A stretch of DNA of 64,000 bases from Mytilisepta virgata (lineage: Eukaryota; Mollusca; Bivalvia; Mytilida; Mytilidae), in assembly GCA_028015205.1 (NCBI GenBank), contig CM051519.1:85085539-85149538 (forward strand). The letters are read 5' to 3'. The notes under the pieces were generated by a model. That model was not told where the DNA came from and did not search any database. It worked only from the letters and a program-made list of their open reading frames with translations. Shown piece by piece: positions 1 to 9,896 of this stretch. Position numbers and translations under genes: made by a program. Position 1 is the stretch's first letter; every line of letters starts with the position of its first letter.

Positions 1-8
1 CTTTTCAG

Positions 9-113
9 GTATGTGGTAGCCGTAATTATGACTTCTGTGATGGAGGAGTAAATCATAATCTTATGAAACCTAGATCTTGGGCATCAGATGTTGATCGTAA
101 TTATAAAGAAAAG
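9..113 (+). CDS. Exon of an unrecognised gene (repeat A, copy 1)
   Basis: A 35-codon exon, phase 0 at both ends, between an AG acceptor at 7-8 and a GT donor at 114. It reads VCGSRNYDFCDGG and ends in SWASDVDRNYKEK. It is related to the exon at 2667-2771 (DGG near the start, W-x-SD-x-D near the end, terminal EK), so the gene carries an internal duplication. The gene starts upstream of the window. I do not recognise the family; no signal peptide, membrane segment or known catalytic motif is visible in this part. Confidence 0.7.
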
Positions 114-450
114 GTGCGTAGGTGTATATTAAAATAACATAATGATATCTCCAAAAATGAGTGACAAAACACTAAAAAGTAAAAACATTGAGACTATAAA
201 GGATTGAATCTCAAAACCCAATATTTCGACCATACCTGGTTTTCGTCAGAGGTGTGTAAATAAAAAGACGTCCATTTCACTTTCTTCTTTAGTCCAACTA
301 GGGCGGTTTTTTTTTTACCAACCCCTAACGAAGATCACGCATGCTCAGAATACTGGATTTAAGGTTTCAGTCTTTTAAATTCTCAATAGTGTTTTGTCAC
401 TCATTTTTACCTGTTACTGGTGGTTATATAACTACATGATTTCCTCTGTA

Positions 451-462
451 TCATTTTGATCA
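451..462. repeat. Left target-site duplication of the SINE
   Basis: TCATTTTGATCA, identical to 824-835 on the other side of the SINE. Confidence 0.85.
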
Positions 463-823
463 GACCGCCTCGGTGGTCTCGTGGTAGCGTGCTGGCCCCG
501 AGTGCGGAAGGTCGCGGGTTCGATCCCCGGCCGGGTCAAGCCAAAGACATTAAAATTGGTATTTGCTGCTTCTCCGCCAAGCACGCGGCATCTGGGAGTA
601 AGAGCAAAGACTGGTCGGCTCGGAGTCAGTATAATGTGTCCGAGTGAGGTGATATGTCTTCCTGCGGACCGTTACCTCGTGAGCTAGCACATTAAAAATC
701 CGACTTAGCGTGTCGGTCTAGTACAAAGCAGGGATCATATTCATTATCATAACATGTTCTCGTCCTGATTTGCCTGGTTGCCACTGGACGTTAAACAATA
801 ATTCATCCATCATCATCCATCCA
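463..823 (+). mobile_element. tRNA-derived SINE with 12-bp target-site duplications
   Basis: A tRNA-like head at about 466-537 carries RNA polymerase III promoter elements: a box A-like TGGTCTCGTGG at 474-484 and a box B GGTTCGATCCC at 517-527. A non-tRNA body follows and ends with GGACGTTAAACAA and a short CATC-rich tail. The 12-mer TCATTTTGATCA occurs at 451-462 and again at 824-835, exactly flanking the element, which is the mark of LINE-mediated insertion. It lies in the first visible intron of the upstream gene. Confidence 0.88.
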
Positions 824-835
824 TCATTTTGATCA
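824..835. repeat. Right target-site duplication of the SINE
   Basis: TCATTTTGATCA, identical to 451-462. Confidence 0.85.
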
Positions 836-1552
836 TAACCACATAGCAACAGTTTTTTGTTCTATTGAAATACATTTTTATGTTCAATAAGGACAAAACT
901 ACCAGAGAGGAACTTATATTGTTTATCTGGATTTAATTAAATTGCATCGTTGTGCCAAGAGCATCATAGAACAACTAGAATATTGTTTAATATCAAAATC
1001 TGGTCATCCGTAATTGTAAATCGACGAAATGTGCATATCTTGTGCATCAAAATTGGTATCAAAGAAAAATGTAATTTAAGGTAATCTATGTTCAATGCTA
1101 GTCGGGATAATTTATTTTTTACTAGAAGTTAATATATGGCTTATTGCTGCAAAATTAAGTTCATTTTAGAAAACAGGCGCGTCAACTGAGTTAAAGTAAT
1201 TTCTGAAAAAGGGTCTTAAGATCTTCATGTTTTAACACATAATTAATTTATAAATATATTTTTTGCAAAAACATCAAATAAACCCATTACACATTTGTGC
1301 TGAAAAATATGCTGAATTAGTATTCTTATATATATATAGGTTTCTCTGTTTTGTTAGTACATGTATGAACATTTTGTGCTAAAGATATTATTTTTATAGA
1401 AGAAGTAACATGCTGTTATAACCTGCATGAATATAGAATACACCAAACAAATTACAAAAGTCTTCCCTAATTACAATAACTTTAATTATATTATAAGTAA
1501 CAAAAAAAGAAGGACAACGTTATCTAGTTATACTGTTCTGTTCTTGTTTTAG
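836..1552 (+). other. Intron, no further feature seen
   Basis: AT-rich remainder of the intron between the exons at 9-113 and 1553-1648. I see no other coding or repeat structure. Confidence 0.5.
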
Positions 1553-1648
1553 ATAGCTAATTTAGAGGACTTGTATGATGTATGTGTTGAGGATCCTTAT
1601 ATGTCACGGTACAGAGGTTTTAAGAAGGAAATAAGAAATCACAGATCG
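1553..1648 (+). CDS. Exon of the unrecognised gene (repeat B, copy 1)
   Basis: A 32-codon, phase 0-0 exon between TTTTAG at 1547-1552 and GTAAGA at 1649. It encodes IANLEDLYDVCVEDP and ends FKKEIRNHRS. The terminal exon at 3310 begins with a matching IATLNDLYDEV and also contains FKNEIR, so the two are copies of one module. Confidence 0.75.
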
Positions 1649-2262
1649 GTAAGATATGCTATTACGTGATGTGATGTCATCTCGGAACATAATCAACTCG
1701 GGCATCGTTCTGGTAAAGAGTAACATTTTACCCAGAAATACTTCAATTTTTTGACTTTCTGGAAAACTAATGAGTATGTCAAGCAAAATTATGACCTAAG
1801 ATAGTTTGTTTTGGTTTTACTTTTTAGTCATTTTTGTATTTCAATCTGCTTTACATTGTTAAGGGTTAATGTTTTGGTTTACCGGTATCATATTTTTGCC
1901 TTCTAGCTTTGCTGGGATTTTTTTTTATAATAGGCATACACATTAAAGTTTGTATGATTTAACGTTATTACGTTTATATACCCTAATTGCAGGTATCGGA
2001 GTTGATTCCCATACGCATGAGTTATCTTTCGCGACATACGATGTCTTGTATTTAAAACCAAGGGCAAAAATTATTTCTGTTTTCTAATAATATTGAATTG
2101 GGGAAGACCTTCATAAGAAATGTAGGAAAATAAATAAAAAAACATATCATTAATGTGTGCGAGAATACTGTCAGGGTTTGAAAATATTTTGCAGAAATTG
2201 GACAATTTTTTCATTTTACAGTTTATAGAAGGCACCTTCTCCAAAGATCAGATAACTCCGTG

Positions 2263-2560
2263 AATAGGAGACAACCATATGTACCAAAAATGTGGAATAC
2301 CGAAAGCTCCGTTAAAAACAACAAAATATATAACAGGAAAGCCCAATAACGACTTACCAATCAACCAACGCCACACAACAGACAGAATCCCTTACAAAAA
2401 AAAACATAAAAGAGCACAAAACACAAGCACAGCAGAGGGTCAGGATAGTCTGACTTGGTACAGACACTCAACAGTGTGTGTGGTTAAACCGGTTTTATGT
2501 GTACCAAATACCTCTCCCTTATTTATCCTGACACTGGTGTATAAAAGAATTGTTTTGTAA
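2263..2560 (+). repeat. Interspersed repeat, copy 1 of 3 (GTCAG...CTGAC family)
   Basis: Intronic repeat ending in a stretch with GTCAGGATAGTCTGAC, then GGTTAAACCGGTTTTATG and a TATCCTGA motif. The same series is found at about 54590-54800 (+) and in reverse complement at about 51330-51500. The open frame here is incidental. No transposase or RT similarity is visible; the family is unclassified. Confidence 0.6.
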
Positions 2561-2666
2561 TATTTCAGTACTATATATCTGTTTCATATCTACAGTAACC
2601 TAGCGTTCTTTCCGGGTTGTTTTCTTTGTTACGTTTTTAAAAATATTCATTTCATTGCACTTTTAG

Positions 2667-2771
2667 ATACGTGACTATAACATATATGAAGATGGTGGAG
2701 AACACCGCAGTCGGAACCTATCTCCATCTAGCCCCATTGCTTGGAAATCTGACATGGATTACCAAGAAAAG
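2667..2771 (+). CDS. Exon of the unrecognised gene (repeat A, copy 2)
   Basis: A 35-codon, phase 0-0 exon after TTTTAG and before GTTTGT. It encodes IRDYNIYEDGGEHRSRN and ends in AWKSDMDYQEK. It has exactly the length (105 nt) and phase of the exon at 9-113 and shares the DGG and SD-x-D-x2-x-EK landmarks. It lacks the cysteines of that copy. Confidence 0.75.
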
Positions 2772-3309
2772 GTTTGTATATTCTTATCTATATCATGATG
2801 CCATAACATGTATATCAGATATCCTGCATTTATTGTAGGTTATCTTTGCACAAGGTGAAATTCCTGAAAGACAACACCCCCCCCCCCTCCTTCTAAATTA
2901 TTTTAAAAATCTATCATTTGCGCCGGGAAAGCACCCTCAGAGGTATTTACAACTTACAGGCATAAATAAAAATCAGCATTGATAATGCATCTAAAAACAT
3001 ATCAGTAGAAAATTGACTTTCAGGTACATGTACCAGTAACTGACCTTCGATAAACACACGCTAAATAAACCAATAAAAAAATAAAACAAAAAATCAAGAC
3101 TGTGAATGATTCTGAAACTAGACACATTGTAAGTCAGAACGTTATTTCCCTGAAATCTAACATCCCCTCTAAAGTAATAGACGTGAATATTTTAACATGT
3201 TTTCAAACGTAACCTGTGATTGAGGGTTGATATTCTGTAGATATACCATGCCAATGAAACAAGACTCCTTTAAACAAAATATAGTCAGTTGCATAATTTT
3301 TAATTTCAG

Positions 3310-3477
3310 ATAGCCACACTTAATGATTTGTATGATGAAGTTATTCTGAGAGTAGACTATAACCAGACATCGCCAGACGAATGTTTTAAAAATGAAATAA
3401 GAGGACTGAGGCCTGCAAGACTTATCACTTCATACCGCTTGAAGAAATATTTATTTCCTTATCACTTAGATTATTAG
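3310..3477 (+). CDS. Terminal exon of the unrecognised gene (repeat B, copy 2, with stop)
   Basis: Begins after TTTCAG at 3304-3309 in phase 0 and ends at TAG 3475-3477. It encodes IATLNDLYDEV, then CFKNEIRGLRP, then a basic/aromatic tail (SYRLKKYLFPYHLDY). The first part matches the 96-nt exon at 1553; the tail is unique. Four consecutive exons of 105, 96, 105 and 168 nt, all phase 0, give one open frame of 157 codons in the window. Product unknown; a repeat protein is the only safe statement. Confidence 0.75.
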   Translation: MATLNDLYDEVILRVDYNQTSPDECFKNEIRGLRPARLITSYRLKKYLFPYHLDY

Positions 3478-4657
3478 TTTACTGTTACATGTATGTTTTT
3501 TAAAAAACAATTATTGATTAGCTCGCAGTTATTTATATTTTCCAAGCGATATTAGTTTTCAAGTATACTTTCTTTTTTATTGTATTTTTATTTATTTTTT
3601 TTTAATTTATTTTATTAGTAAATATACATCATTACAAAATTTTAGAATATTTTGTTATTGTCTCCGTTAGATAAATTGAATATCATTTTCAACATGACAG
3701 CAAGACTGCAACAAATTATCAGATTAATCAGGAAGCGATTCGAATACCTGGTTTTCTACCTTCATTCTGACATGTGCCCCTATATGACTATTTCACCAAA
3801 TGGGTTCTTATTTAAGTATTAACTTTAATCTGATCAACACATTTGTTCTCGGAAGATTTCACTTGAAACGTACATATTTGTCTGACTGATATTTACCTCA
3901 CGATTCAATTCTGTTCAATGATTTATTTTTATGTAATCTGGCTCCAATAAGGATGTACTTATTACTCGTAGCTTCATTAGATGTTTCTTTTACTCTTCAA
4001 TTAACGGGACATGTACCCAGTAAACATGTCAGCTTATCATTAACCTAGAGCGGTAAGCTACGAAAGCCCAGAAGAATCATACATTCCTGTAGGCCTATAT
4101 ATACTGCAAAGCGTACGGGTATTTAGAACATTGCGTATGCTTATCTCGGTGGCCCTTATAATTAAGAATTTTAATGAGCTTTCAGTGCACTAAAACACAT
4201 GTAAAAACGAGATTTATTTCGCTTTCCAATCCCATACAACACCAAAGGGACACTTAATTACGTTCAATTAAGAGCGCTTGTATGTATCACAAATCTTCAT
4301 CGTAATTTAAGTCTTTTTTCAAATAATGTTGAGATAAATTTCATTCCTGGAACTATTGATATATATGCATTCTTGGAACTGAACATACGTATGTAGCCCT
4401 GTCGTACGAGTAATCATTTTTTTTTTTGGTGCAGATTGACACGTTCTTATCATGCAGCTTTTCATGCACTTCGTAATATATATCATATATTTAGAGTAAT
4501 ATACTATTGTTTTGTATATGCATTATCAATGTTTGTCACTTGCCTATATCGCATACCCTATATCACATACCCTATATCGCACCCCTACTCGGAATACTGT
4601 TTTTATTTTTTCGGAGCGTCTCGGACTGTTTTATCCTATCCGTTTCTGCAGACGACA
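3478..4657. other. Intergenic, AT-rich
   Basis: Between the stop of the upstream gene and the start of the recombinase gene. The only structure noted is near the right end (about 4544-4580): three close copies of CCTATATC followed by RCA, described under the palindrome downstream of the recombinase gene. Confidence 0.5.
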
Positions 4658-5219
4658 ATGTCGTCCATGATTGATAGAAGCCCCGGCACAGTTGCAATGG
4701 GGGAAAGGACAATGAATCAACTGGCAGAAGACATTTTGAGATTAGAGGATGGTATCAGGGATCGAGACATTAATACGGAAGAGTCTCACCATGTAAACAT
4801 TGAAGATACGGATCAGTTTGTCGCTAGCATGCGGAACAAAAATACTACCAGAAAAACAAATTCTGATGTACACAAATTTAAACAGTTTCTGCAGACAAAT
4901 CAAAATGAACATCGTGAAATTGAATCCATCCCCGCTCAAGAACTGGACTTGTATCTTGCACGTTTCTTCTTGACAGCTCAGAAATTAAATGGGGAGGACT
5001 ATGAACCAGGGACTTTGAAAACCATACATGGTAGCATCAACCGCTACCTCAGTGACAAACATTCCACATTTAATATTGTAGAAGACAAGGAATTTCGACA
5101 TTCAAGGGACGTCCTGAACTCAAAGCGTAAACTTGGGAAAGGAAATTATCCCAATAAGGCAGAACCATTCTCCTCAGAGGAATTAACCATTTTATATGAG
5201 AAAAATTTGCTTGGTGGAG
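4658..5219 (+). CDS. Crypton-type tyrosine recombinase, exon 1 (N-terminal core-binding region)
   Basis: I place the start at ATG 4658 (MSSMIDRSPG); the open frame extends upstream but only from a non-ATG codon, and a TTTCTGCAG that could be a splice acceptor lies just before it. Residues about 55-150 (DTDQFVASMRNKNTTRKT through TLKTIHGSINRYLSDK) resemble the SAM-like core-binding domain that precedes tyrosine recombinase catalytic domains in Crypton/DUF3504 proteins. The exon ends in phase 1 at GTAGGT (5220). Exons 1-3 together give a 503-residue protein. It could be an active element or a domesticated gene; the sequence cannot decide between them. Confidence 0.82.
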
Positions 5220-6199
5220 GTAGGTTTAGTGTTCTTAAATTGTGTTTGAATGAAATTAAAACATATTAAAATAAATACTTTATTCCATTCCTGACAACAT
5301 TTGCCGATTTGGCAGTAAAAAAAATGCATATTTCTCTGTACACTATACAATGAAAAATTTTCAGGGATACAGTATAAATTAGCAGTACCCAGTAATCAGT
5401 TTTGTGAATCTATACATGTATGTACTGTTCTTATTTACATGCCCTCAAGGGCCCTTTAATAAGAAAATAAATTATTCTTATTCTTAGTAATAGTACAATG
5501 CTGTCGGCCTTTTAGACGCACATAAGAGTATTGTATCTAGAAAAATTGTACAAGGAGTGATTATAACCATAATAATTTTATATGTGAAGGAGCAATGATT
5601 ACCCTTTATTATTCCAAGTTTTCATTGAAAACAAACATCAACTAATGGTTCTTTCAGGATTGCGAACAGGACACCCCCAATTTTTTTCAACACAAAATAT
5701 TTCGGCCATTAGTGCGCAGTAAACATAAAGGTCACCATAGGTCACTTCCGGTTTATGCAAATGACCTAATTATGCATGACTACAGTATCTGGGTCAGTTA
5801 TATGTATAATGGAATACTATAGTCTATATCAATATTATATTGTGATTTGCTGTATGCATTTGAAATTTTGTTGGTATCTAAGTTTAGAAAAATAAATTAT
5901 TTTCAGGAATATAATTATGTTATTCAATTCATAGCTTTATACAGAAGTGATTATTTAAAAAAAAACACGCCTTTTAGCGATCTGTTGTCAGCAGACGAAC
6001 TTTGTGTTGATGGAAGTATAAAAGCACATGCGTGTGTTTACAAACAAATATCGGGTGTGACGGTGCGTCTGATCAGACGATGCGTCTTAAAACCCGACAC
6101 GGCTGTTTCTGGAATAATAAATAATCTGATGAGAAGCAAATATTTACGCATAAAATGCATATGTCATCAGTCATGATATTTATTGCTTATTTTTTTCAG
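5220..6199 (+). other. Intron 1 of the recombinase gene
   Basis: 980-bp AT-rich intron with a small palindrome CGTCTGATCAGACG at about 6066-6079. I see no independent coding sequence; the 109-codon frame at 5847 has no recognisable motif. Confidence 0.5.
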
Positions 6200-6421
6200 C
6201 TAATGCAATATCCCTGAGTAATACCATGTACCTCAATAACAGTATGTACTTCGGTATGAGGTCTAGGAAGGAGCATGAAGATCTGAGATGGGGTGACATT
6301 GAGTTAAAAACCACATCTTCAGAAGAGCGGTTTTTAGAGTATACTGAGAGGGCTACAAAGACAAGAACTGGTGTCAGCAATGATGCAAGAGCATTTCTGC
6401 CAAAAGTGTTTGAAGACCAAG
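6200..6421 (+). CDS. Crypton-type tyrosine recombinase, exon 2 (first catalytic Arg)
   Basis: Begins after TTTTTTCAG and completes the phase-1 codon of exon 1; ends at GTATGA in phase 1. It encodes MYFGMRSRKEHEDLRWGDI, where the Arg in the G-x-R-x-x-E-like stretch fits the first catalytic Arg of tyrosine recombinases. ERATKTRTG fits the beta-hairpin that carries the catalytic Lys. All splice phases agree with the neighbouring exons. Confidence 0.85.
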
Positions 6422-6882
6422 GTATGATTTATTAGAGGTGTTTACCTCTACGGTTTCTCCGTAGTTTGAATTAATTTTGACTGAAAATAATGCACTATCA
6501 CTATGGGTTGTGATTCGTCCCATAGAAACAATGTTCAAAAGCGCAAAGATTTTACCGCCAATTTTTAGGAAATACAGTAAAAAAAATACCGAGGTTTAAA
6601 AATTTAGGTACATGTAAACAGGTCGAGATATATCGTCAAATCAATATATATGTTTCTTTTTTTACAAAATAACTGATATCACAAAAAGACAAATGCGTCA
6701 GCATAACCAACATAACTACAGAAAAAAAAAACATTCAGATGTCACCAAATGTAAATTTAATTTATTATTTTACTTCATGCCTGAAACTGCTGGGATATTT
6801 TGTACATTAATAATTTGCATATATAAAATATTGATATAGACATAAATGGCCTACTTTAATGTCTCTGAATCATAAATTGCAG

Positions 6883-7610
6883 GGAATTCTAGATGTCCAG
6901 TAGGGCTGTACTTACTGTATGCTGCAAAAAGACCAGAAGCTATGGGAGCTCCTGATTGTAAATTCTATGTTGGAATCAACAAAAAGGGCAAAAGTGAATC
7001 ATGGTTTATCAACCAACCAATGGGTAAAAACACAATTGCTAACATTGTCAAAAATATGTGCCAAGAAGCTCGCATTGAAGGTAGAAAAGTCAATCATAGT
7101 GCCCGGAAAACCGCTATAACTACACTTGTACATGCTGGGATTGATAATACATTAGTTCAACAACATTCTGGGCATAAAAGTCTCAGCTCTATAAATAACT
7201 ATAGCTCGGCATCAGTTCAACAACAAAAGGAAATGTCATCTATATTGAGTAAATTTAGCAAACCTACCGTTACTGAAAATTTACCGACTACTTCTTATGA
7301 AATTCCTGATGATAACGATGATGATTTATTAGTAAGATCATCCCAAGAAATTGTTGAACAGACACTAAATGAAATTGAAAACTATGAAGACAATTTGATT
7401 AATATACATAATCAGCCAGCTTCAAAATCTTCCATGTCTAATGATATACGGTCAAATTACACACCAGTGCCACCACAGATTTTATCAAGTGCATACATAC
7501 GTGGAAATGTAATAATAAACTATGGAAGTCGTCTTGAGGAGAAAGAAAATGTTTGCGTTAATGTCCAACCAAAGCGACGAAGAGTCATTTTTGACAGTGA
7601 TTCTGAATAG
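6883..7610 (+). CDS. Crypton-type tyrosine recombinase, exon 3 (HxxR...H...Y)
   Basis: Begins after TTGCAG in phase 1 and ends at TAG 7608-7610. It contains NHSARKT (catalytic H-x-x-R), then QQHSGHKSLSSINNY, where SGHK supplies the third basic residue and the Tyr of INNY fits the nucleophile. The same order is found in DUF3504 proteins such as human KIAA1958 (family knowledge). The tail is acidic and Ser/Asn-rich and ends with KRRR, a possible nuclear localisation signal, then DSDSE. No frameshift or stop interrupts the three exons. Confidence 0.87.
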
Positions 7611-7786
7611 TTTAAACATGTTAAATGTATTTTTGATATTCAACTATTAAATTTATAAAATATTGTTTTGTTGAATTTTTGAATTTATTTAAAGCACAGT
7701 TTCCTAAAGTAAGACAGTGATAATGGCAGCACATGTAGTATCAGTCAGATAGTAATTTCATGAATGGTTTAAATATATGATATATT

Positions 7787-7924
7787 GAATAATACATGTC
7801 AAAATCTATATCACATGCCGTATCAGCCTCGACCTATATCACTCTCGGGCCTAAAGGCCCTCTGGGTGATATAGGATACTCGGGCTGATACGGCATGCGA
7901 TATAGATTTTGACATGTATTATTC
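7787..7924. repeat. 138-bp near-perfect palindrome 3' of the recombinase gene
   Basis: The left arm starts GAATAATACATGTC (7787-7800) and the right arm ends with its exact complement (7911-7924). Outer arms stay paired through CTATATCACATGCCGTATCAGCC with two mismatches; inner arms pair CCTATATCAC with GTGATATAGG around a GGGCCT-rich centre. It contains several copies of TATATCRC, also present in three direct copies upstream of the recombinase gene. It could be an element terminus, a recombinase site or an unrelated foldback MITE. Confidence 0.8.
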
Positions 7925-8495
7925 TCTATATAATATATACGGAATATAAGTAAAAAATGCTTCTTACCAAGTATGACGACCCTGTTGCGAAGCATTTTTT
8001 ACCGAAGGACATACTCTAAATGATTCAAGGAATTGATAAACTTTATGGGGATGATTTATAAAACAGAAAACCTCAGGAAAATCTATGGAAAAATAAAACG
8101 CGGACTTATAGGCCTTAATACTAAGGAATAGTTTTTTTGTTTTTGTTTTTTGGTAACACTTTCTTTCCTATGCAATTTGCGTTCCACCGAGAGACAGAAC
8201 TGTTTTTGGCGCTTTTTGTCTGCGACGTTTTATTGAATTGTTTCGTTTTTTGTGTATGTGACGTTTCAGTATTTAAAAAAAATATTGATTAAAAAAATAT
8301 ATGTTCAAAACTTACAAATATATATGCATTATTTTTCTATTTGTATTCAAAAAATAAAAAAAATTATGTTCAAAACTGTCAAATATATGAACTCTGCGAC
8401 GGAGATTGCAAATATATGTGCAATATTTTTCTATATATATTCAATAATATTGCATTCTGGGTAATATTTGTGAATTTTGGACAAGTCGCCCCCCA
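7925..8495. other. Intergenic, AT-rich
   Basis: Imperfect direct repeats containing ATATGTTCAAAAC-type sequence at about 8270-8410. No coding sequence recognised. Confidence 0.4.
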
Positions 8496-8499
8496 GAAA

Positions 8500-8745
8500 A
8501 CTCGCACCCTTAAGTAGCAGGACAGCATTGGCGGGTGTCCTGCAGGAAGCAGAGACTGATTACTCTTCGGAGCACCTGAGTCTAGCCCCGATTTTTTGGT
8601 GGGGTCCATGCATATTGTTCATATGTTTTTAGTTTTTAAGTGTAGAGTTTGTATTGTTTTGGTCTTGTCTTTGTTGTTCTCCGGAGTTTTTCAGTTGTTT
8701 TCGATTTTCCCCTCCTTGGTATTTCTTGACTTTTCTTATCTAAAC
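8500..8745 (+). mobile_element. Penelope-like retroelement 3' untranslated fragment
   Basis: Contains GGCGGGTGTCCTGCAGGAAG, TCTTCGGAGCACCTG, and later TTGTTCTCCGGAGTTT and TTTCTTGACTTT. The same series occurs at 46207-46320, 51545-51950 and 52375-52690. In the copy at 51545 it directly follows reverse-transcriptase C-terminal coding sequence, which is how I assign it. Family name from recognition only. Confidence 0.6.
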
Positions 8746-8973
8746 CATATTTAAAATTTTATCCCGAAAAAAGTGTCAAAATTAGATATTGTAATTATTT
8801 TTAACAATGGCGGGTCAAAAATCAAAAGTTTAAAATTCAAAATTAAAAAACTCCCACGAAGACTCTTAATACCCTTAATTAGGATAAAGTTAGATGTAAA
8901 AGCCACCTACTTAGATAATGGTTCGAAGATCAAAGAGGCTCATTTCATCAGTCAACAACTTTACAAAAAATGA

Positions 8974-9289
8974 ATAACCCTAAATCTTATCCTAACCCTA
9001 GTTCTAACCCTAACCCTAACTCTAACCCTAACCCTAGTCCGGCCTCTAACCCTTATCGCAGGTCTGTCTCGCACTCCTACTCTAATCGGTCATTACCCCA
9101 CTGTTGGTGGTTCACCTAAACAAGCGTGACTGTTTGCCTCATGTTTGTCACGCTTGCACCAGTGAACCACCGACGGTGGGGTATGAGTTGTTAGAGTAGG
9201 AGTGCGAGACAGACCTGCGATAAGGGTAAGAGGCCGGACTAGGGTTAGGGTTAGGGTTAGAACTAGGGTTAGGATAAGATTTAGGGTTG
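8974..9289. repeat. 316-bp palindrome with interstitial telomere-like repeats
   Basis: The left arm is rich in CCCTAA and continues into unique sequence with CGCAGGTCTGTCTCGCACTC. The right arm is its reverse complement and ends in TTAGGG repeats. The centre is a smaller stem AAGCGTGAC (9122-9130)/GTCACGCTT (9147-9155) with a 16-nt loop. TTAGGG is the usual molluscan telomere repeat. The order C-strand, palindrome, G-strand is head-to-head; the repeats are degenerate, so this is an old or non-telomeric tract. Confidence 0.85.
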
Positions 9290-9346
9290 GGGTTAGGACT
9301 CGAGTTAGGGTTGGGGTTAGGACTCGAGTTAGGGTTATGGTTAGGA
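9290..9346 (+). repeat. Degenerate TTAGGG-type tandem repeat
   Basis: Continues the G-strand telomere-like tract with two copies of a unit containing GACTCGAGTTAGGG, about 25 bp long. It lies outside the palindrome. Confidence 0.65.
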
Positions 9347-9370
9347 CTGAAATCCGTAAACGTTCGTTTG

Positions 9371-9601
9371 CGTCCGGAAAGACTCTGAAATTTTCATTTC
9401 ATTGGGGTGCTCTCTTTCAGGTCCGCGTTACTTGGGCGCAGCCATCTATGATATCAAACGTAACATCAACGAGACTGAGAACATTAGTTCCCGTCCGGAA
9501 AGACTGAAGTTTTCGTTTCATAAGGGTGCTCTCTTTCAGGTCCGCGTTACATGGCCGCAGCCATCTTTGATGTTCATCGTAACATCATCGAGACCAAGAG
9601 G
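9371..9601 (+). repeat. Two tandem copies of an approximately 121-bp unit
   Basis: CGTCCGGAAAGACT starts both units (9371 and 9492). Both contain GGTGCTCTCTTTCAGGTCCG and GCAGCCATCT, then a CGTAACATCA motif. No coding potential is recognised. The pair separates the telomere-like palindrome from the zinc-protein ORFs. Confidence 0.8.
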
Positions 9602-9644
9602 TGATTTATAACGAAACAGTGAGAATCCCATCTTCACCTCGACA

Positions 9645-9765
9645 AACCAGCAGCAGCAGCAAAAAAAACCGAAATGAGCACGAGAGCATGGTGCTAAACA
9701 GCGATGAGCAGGACAGAAGAGCAGCGATGAGCAGCAAACTACAATGACGAGCAGCGAACTGTGTG
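9645..9765 (+). repeat. Single degenerate unit of the downstream minisatellite
   Basis: Reads CAGCAGCAGCAAAA, ACCGAAATGAGCACGAGAG, then AGCGATGAGCAG and AGAGCAGCGATGAGCAGC. This matches the unit of the array at 11249-12600, so related repeats lie on both sides of the two ORFs. Confidence 0.7.
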
Positions 9766-9806
9766 GTCTGAATGAATAGACAAAAGCAATCTTCGTCACT
9801 ATGACA

Positions 9807-9837
9807 CCAATGGAAAGCTTTTAACGAAAATATAATC
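9807..9837 (+). promoter_or_regulatory. Possible CCAAT/TATA promoter of the two-ORF unit
   Basis: CACCAATGG lies at about 9807-9813 and AAATATAATC at about 9828-9837, 60-90 bp before the ATG at 9897. Spacing fits a polymerase II core promoter, but both motifs are short and may be chance. Confidence 0.35.
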
Positions 9838-9860
9838 AGAGGTTTTGTTTAATTTCGTCA

Positions 9861-9884
9861 GTTGTTTGAAGACCGTCAAACAAC
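9861..9884 (+). other. Stem-loop just before the first zinc-protein start codon
   Basis: GTTGTTTGA, a 6-nt loop, then TCAAACAAC: a perfect 9-bp stem ending 12 nt before ATG 9897. It could fold in the 5' leader. Confidence 0.6.
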
Positions 9885-9896
9885 ACACACGTATCA

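Noticed and set aside
466..537. Functional tRNA gene
   Set aside because: The acceptor arms do not pair well and the segment continues into a SINE body with target-site duplications.
4436..4657. N-terminal extension of the recombinase ORF
   Set aside because: The frame is open but begins at TTG, and the sequence here is low in coding character; ATG 4658 follows a possible acceptor.
9202..9507. Arg/Val-rich 101-codon frame
   Set aside because: It is translation of degenerate TTAGGG repeats.
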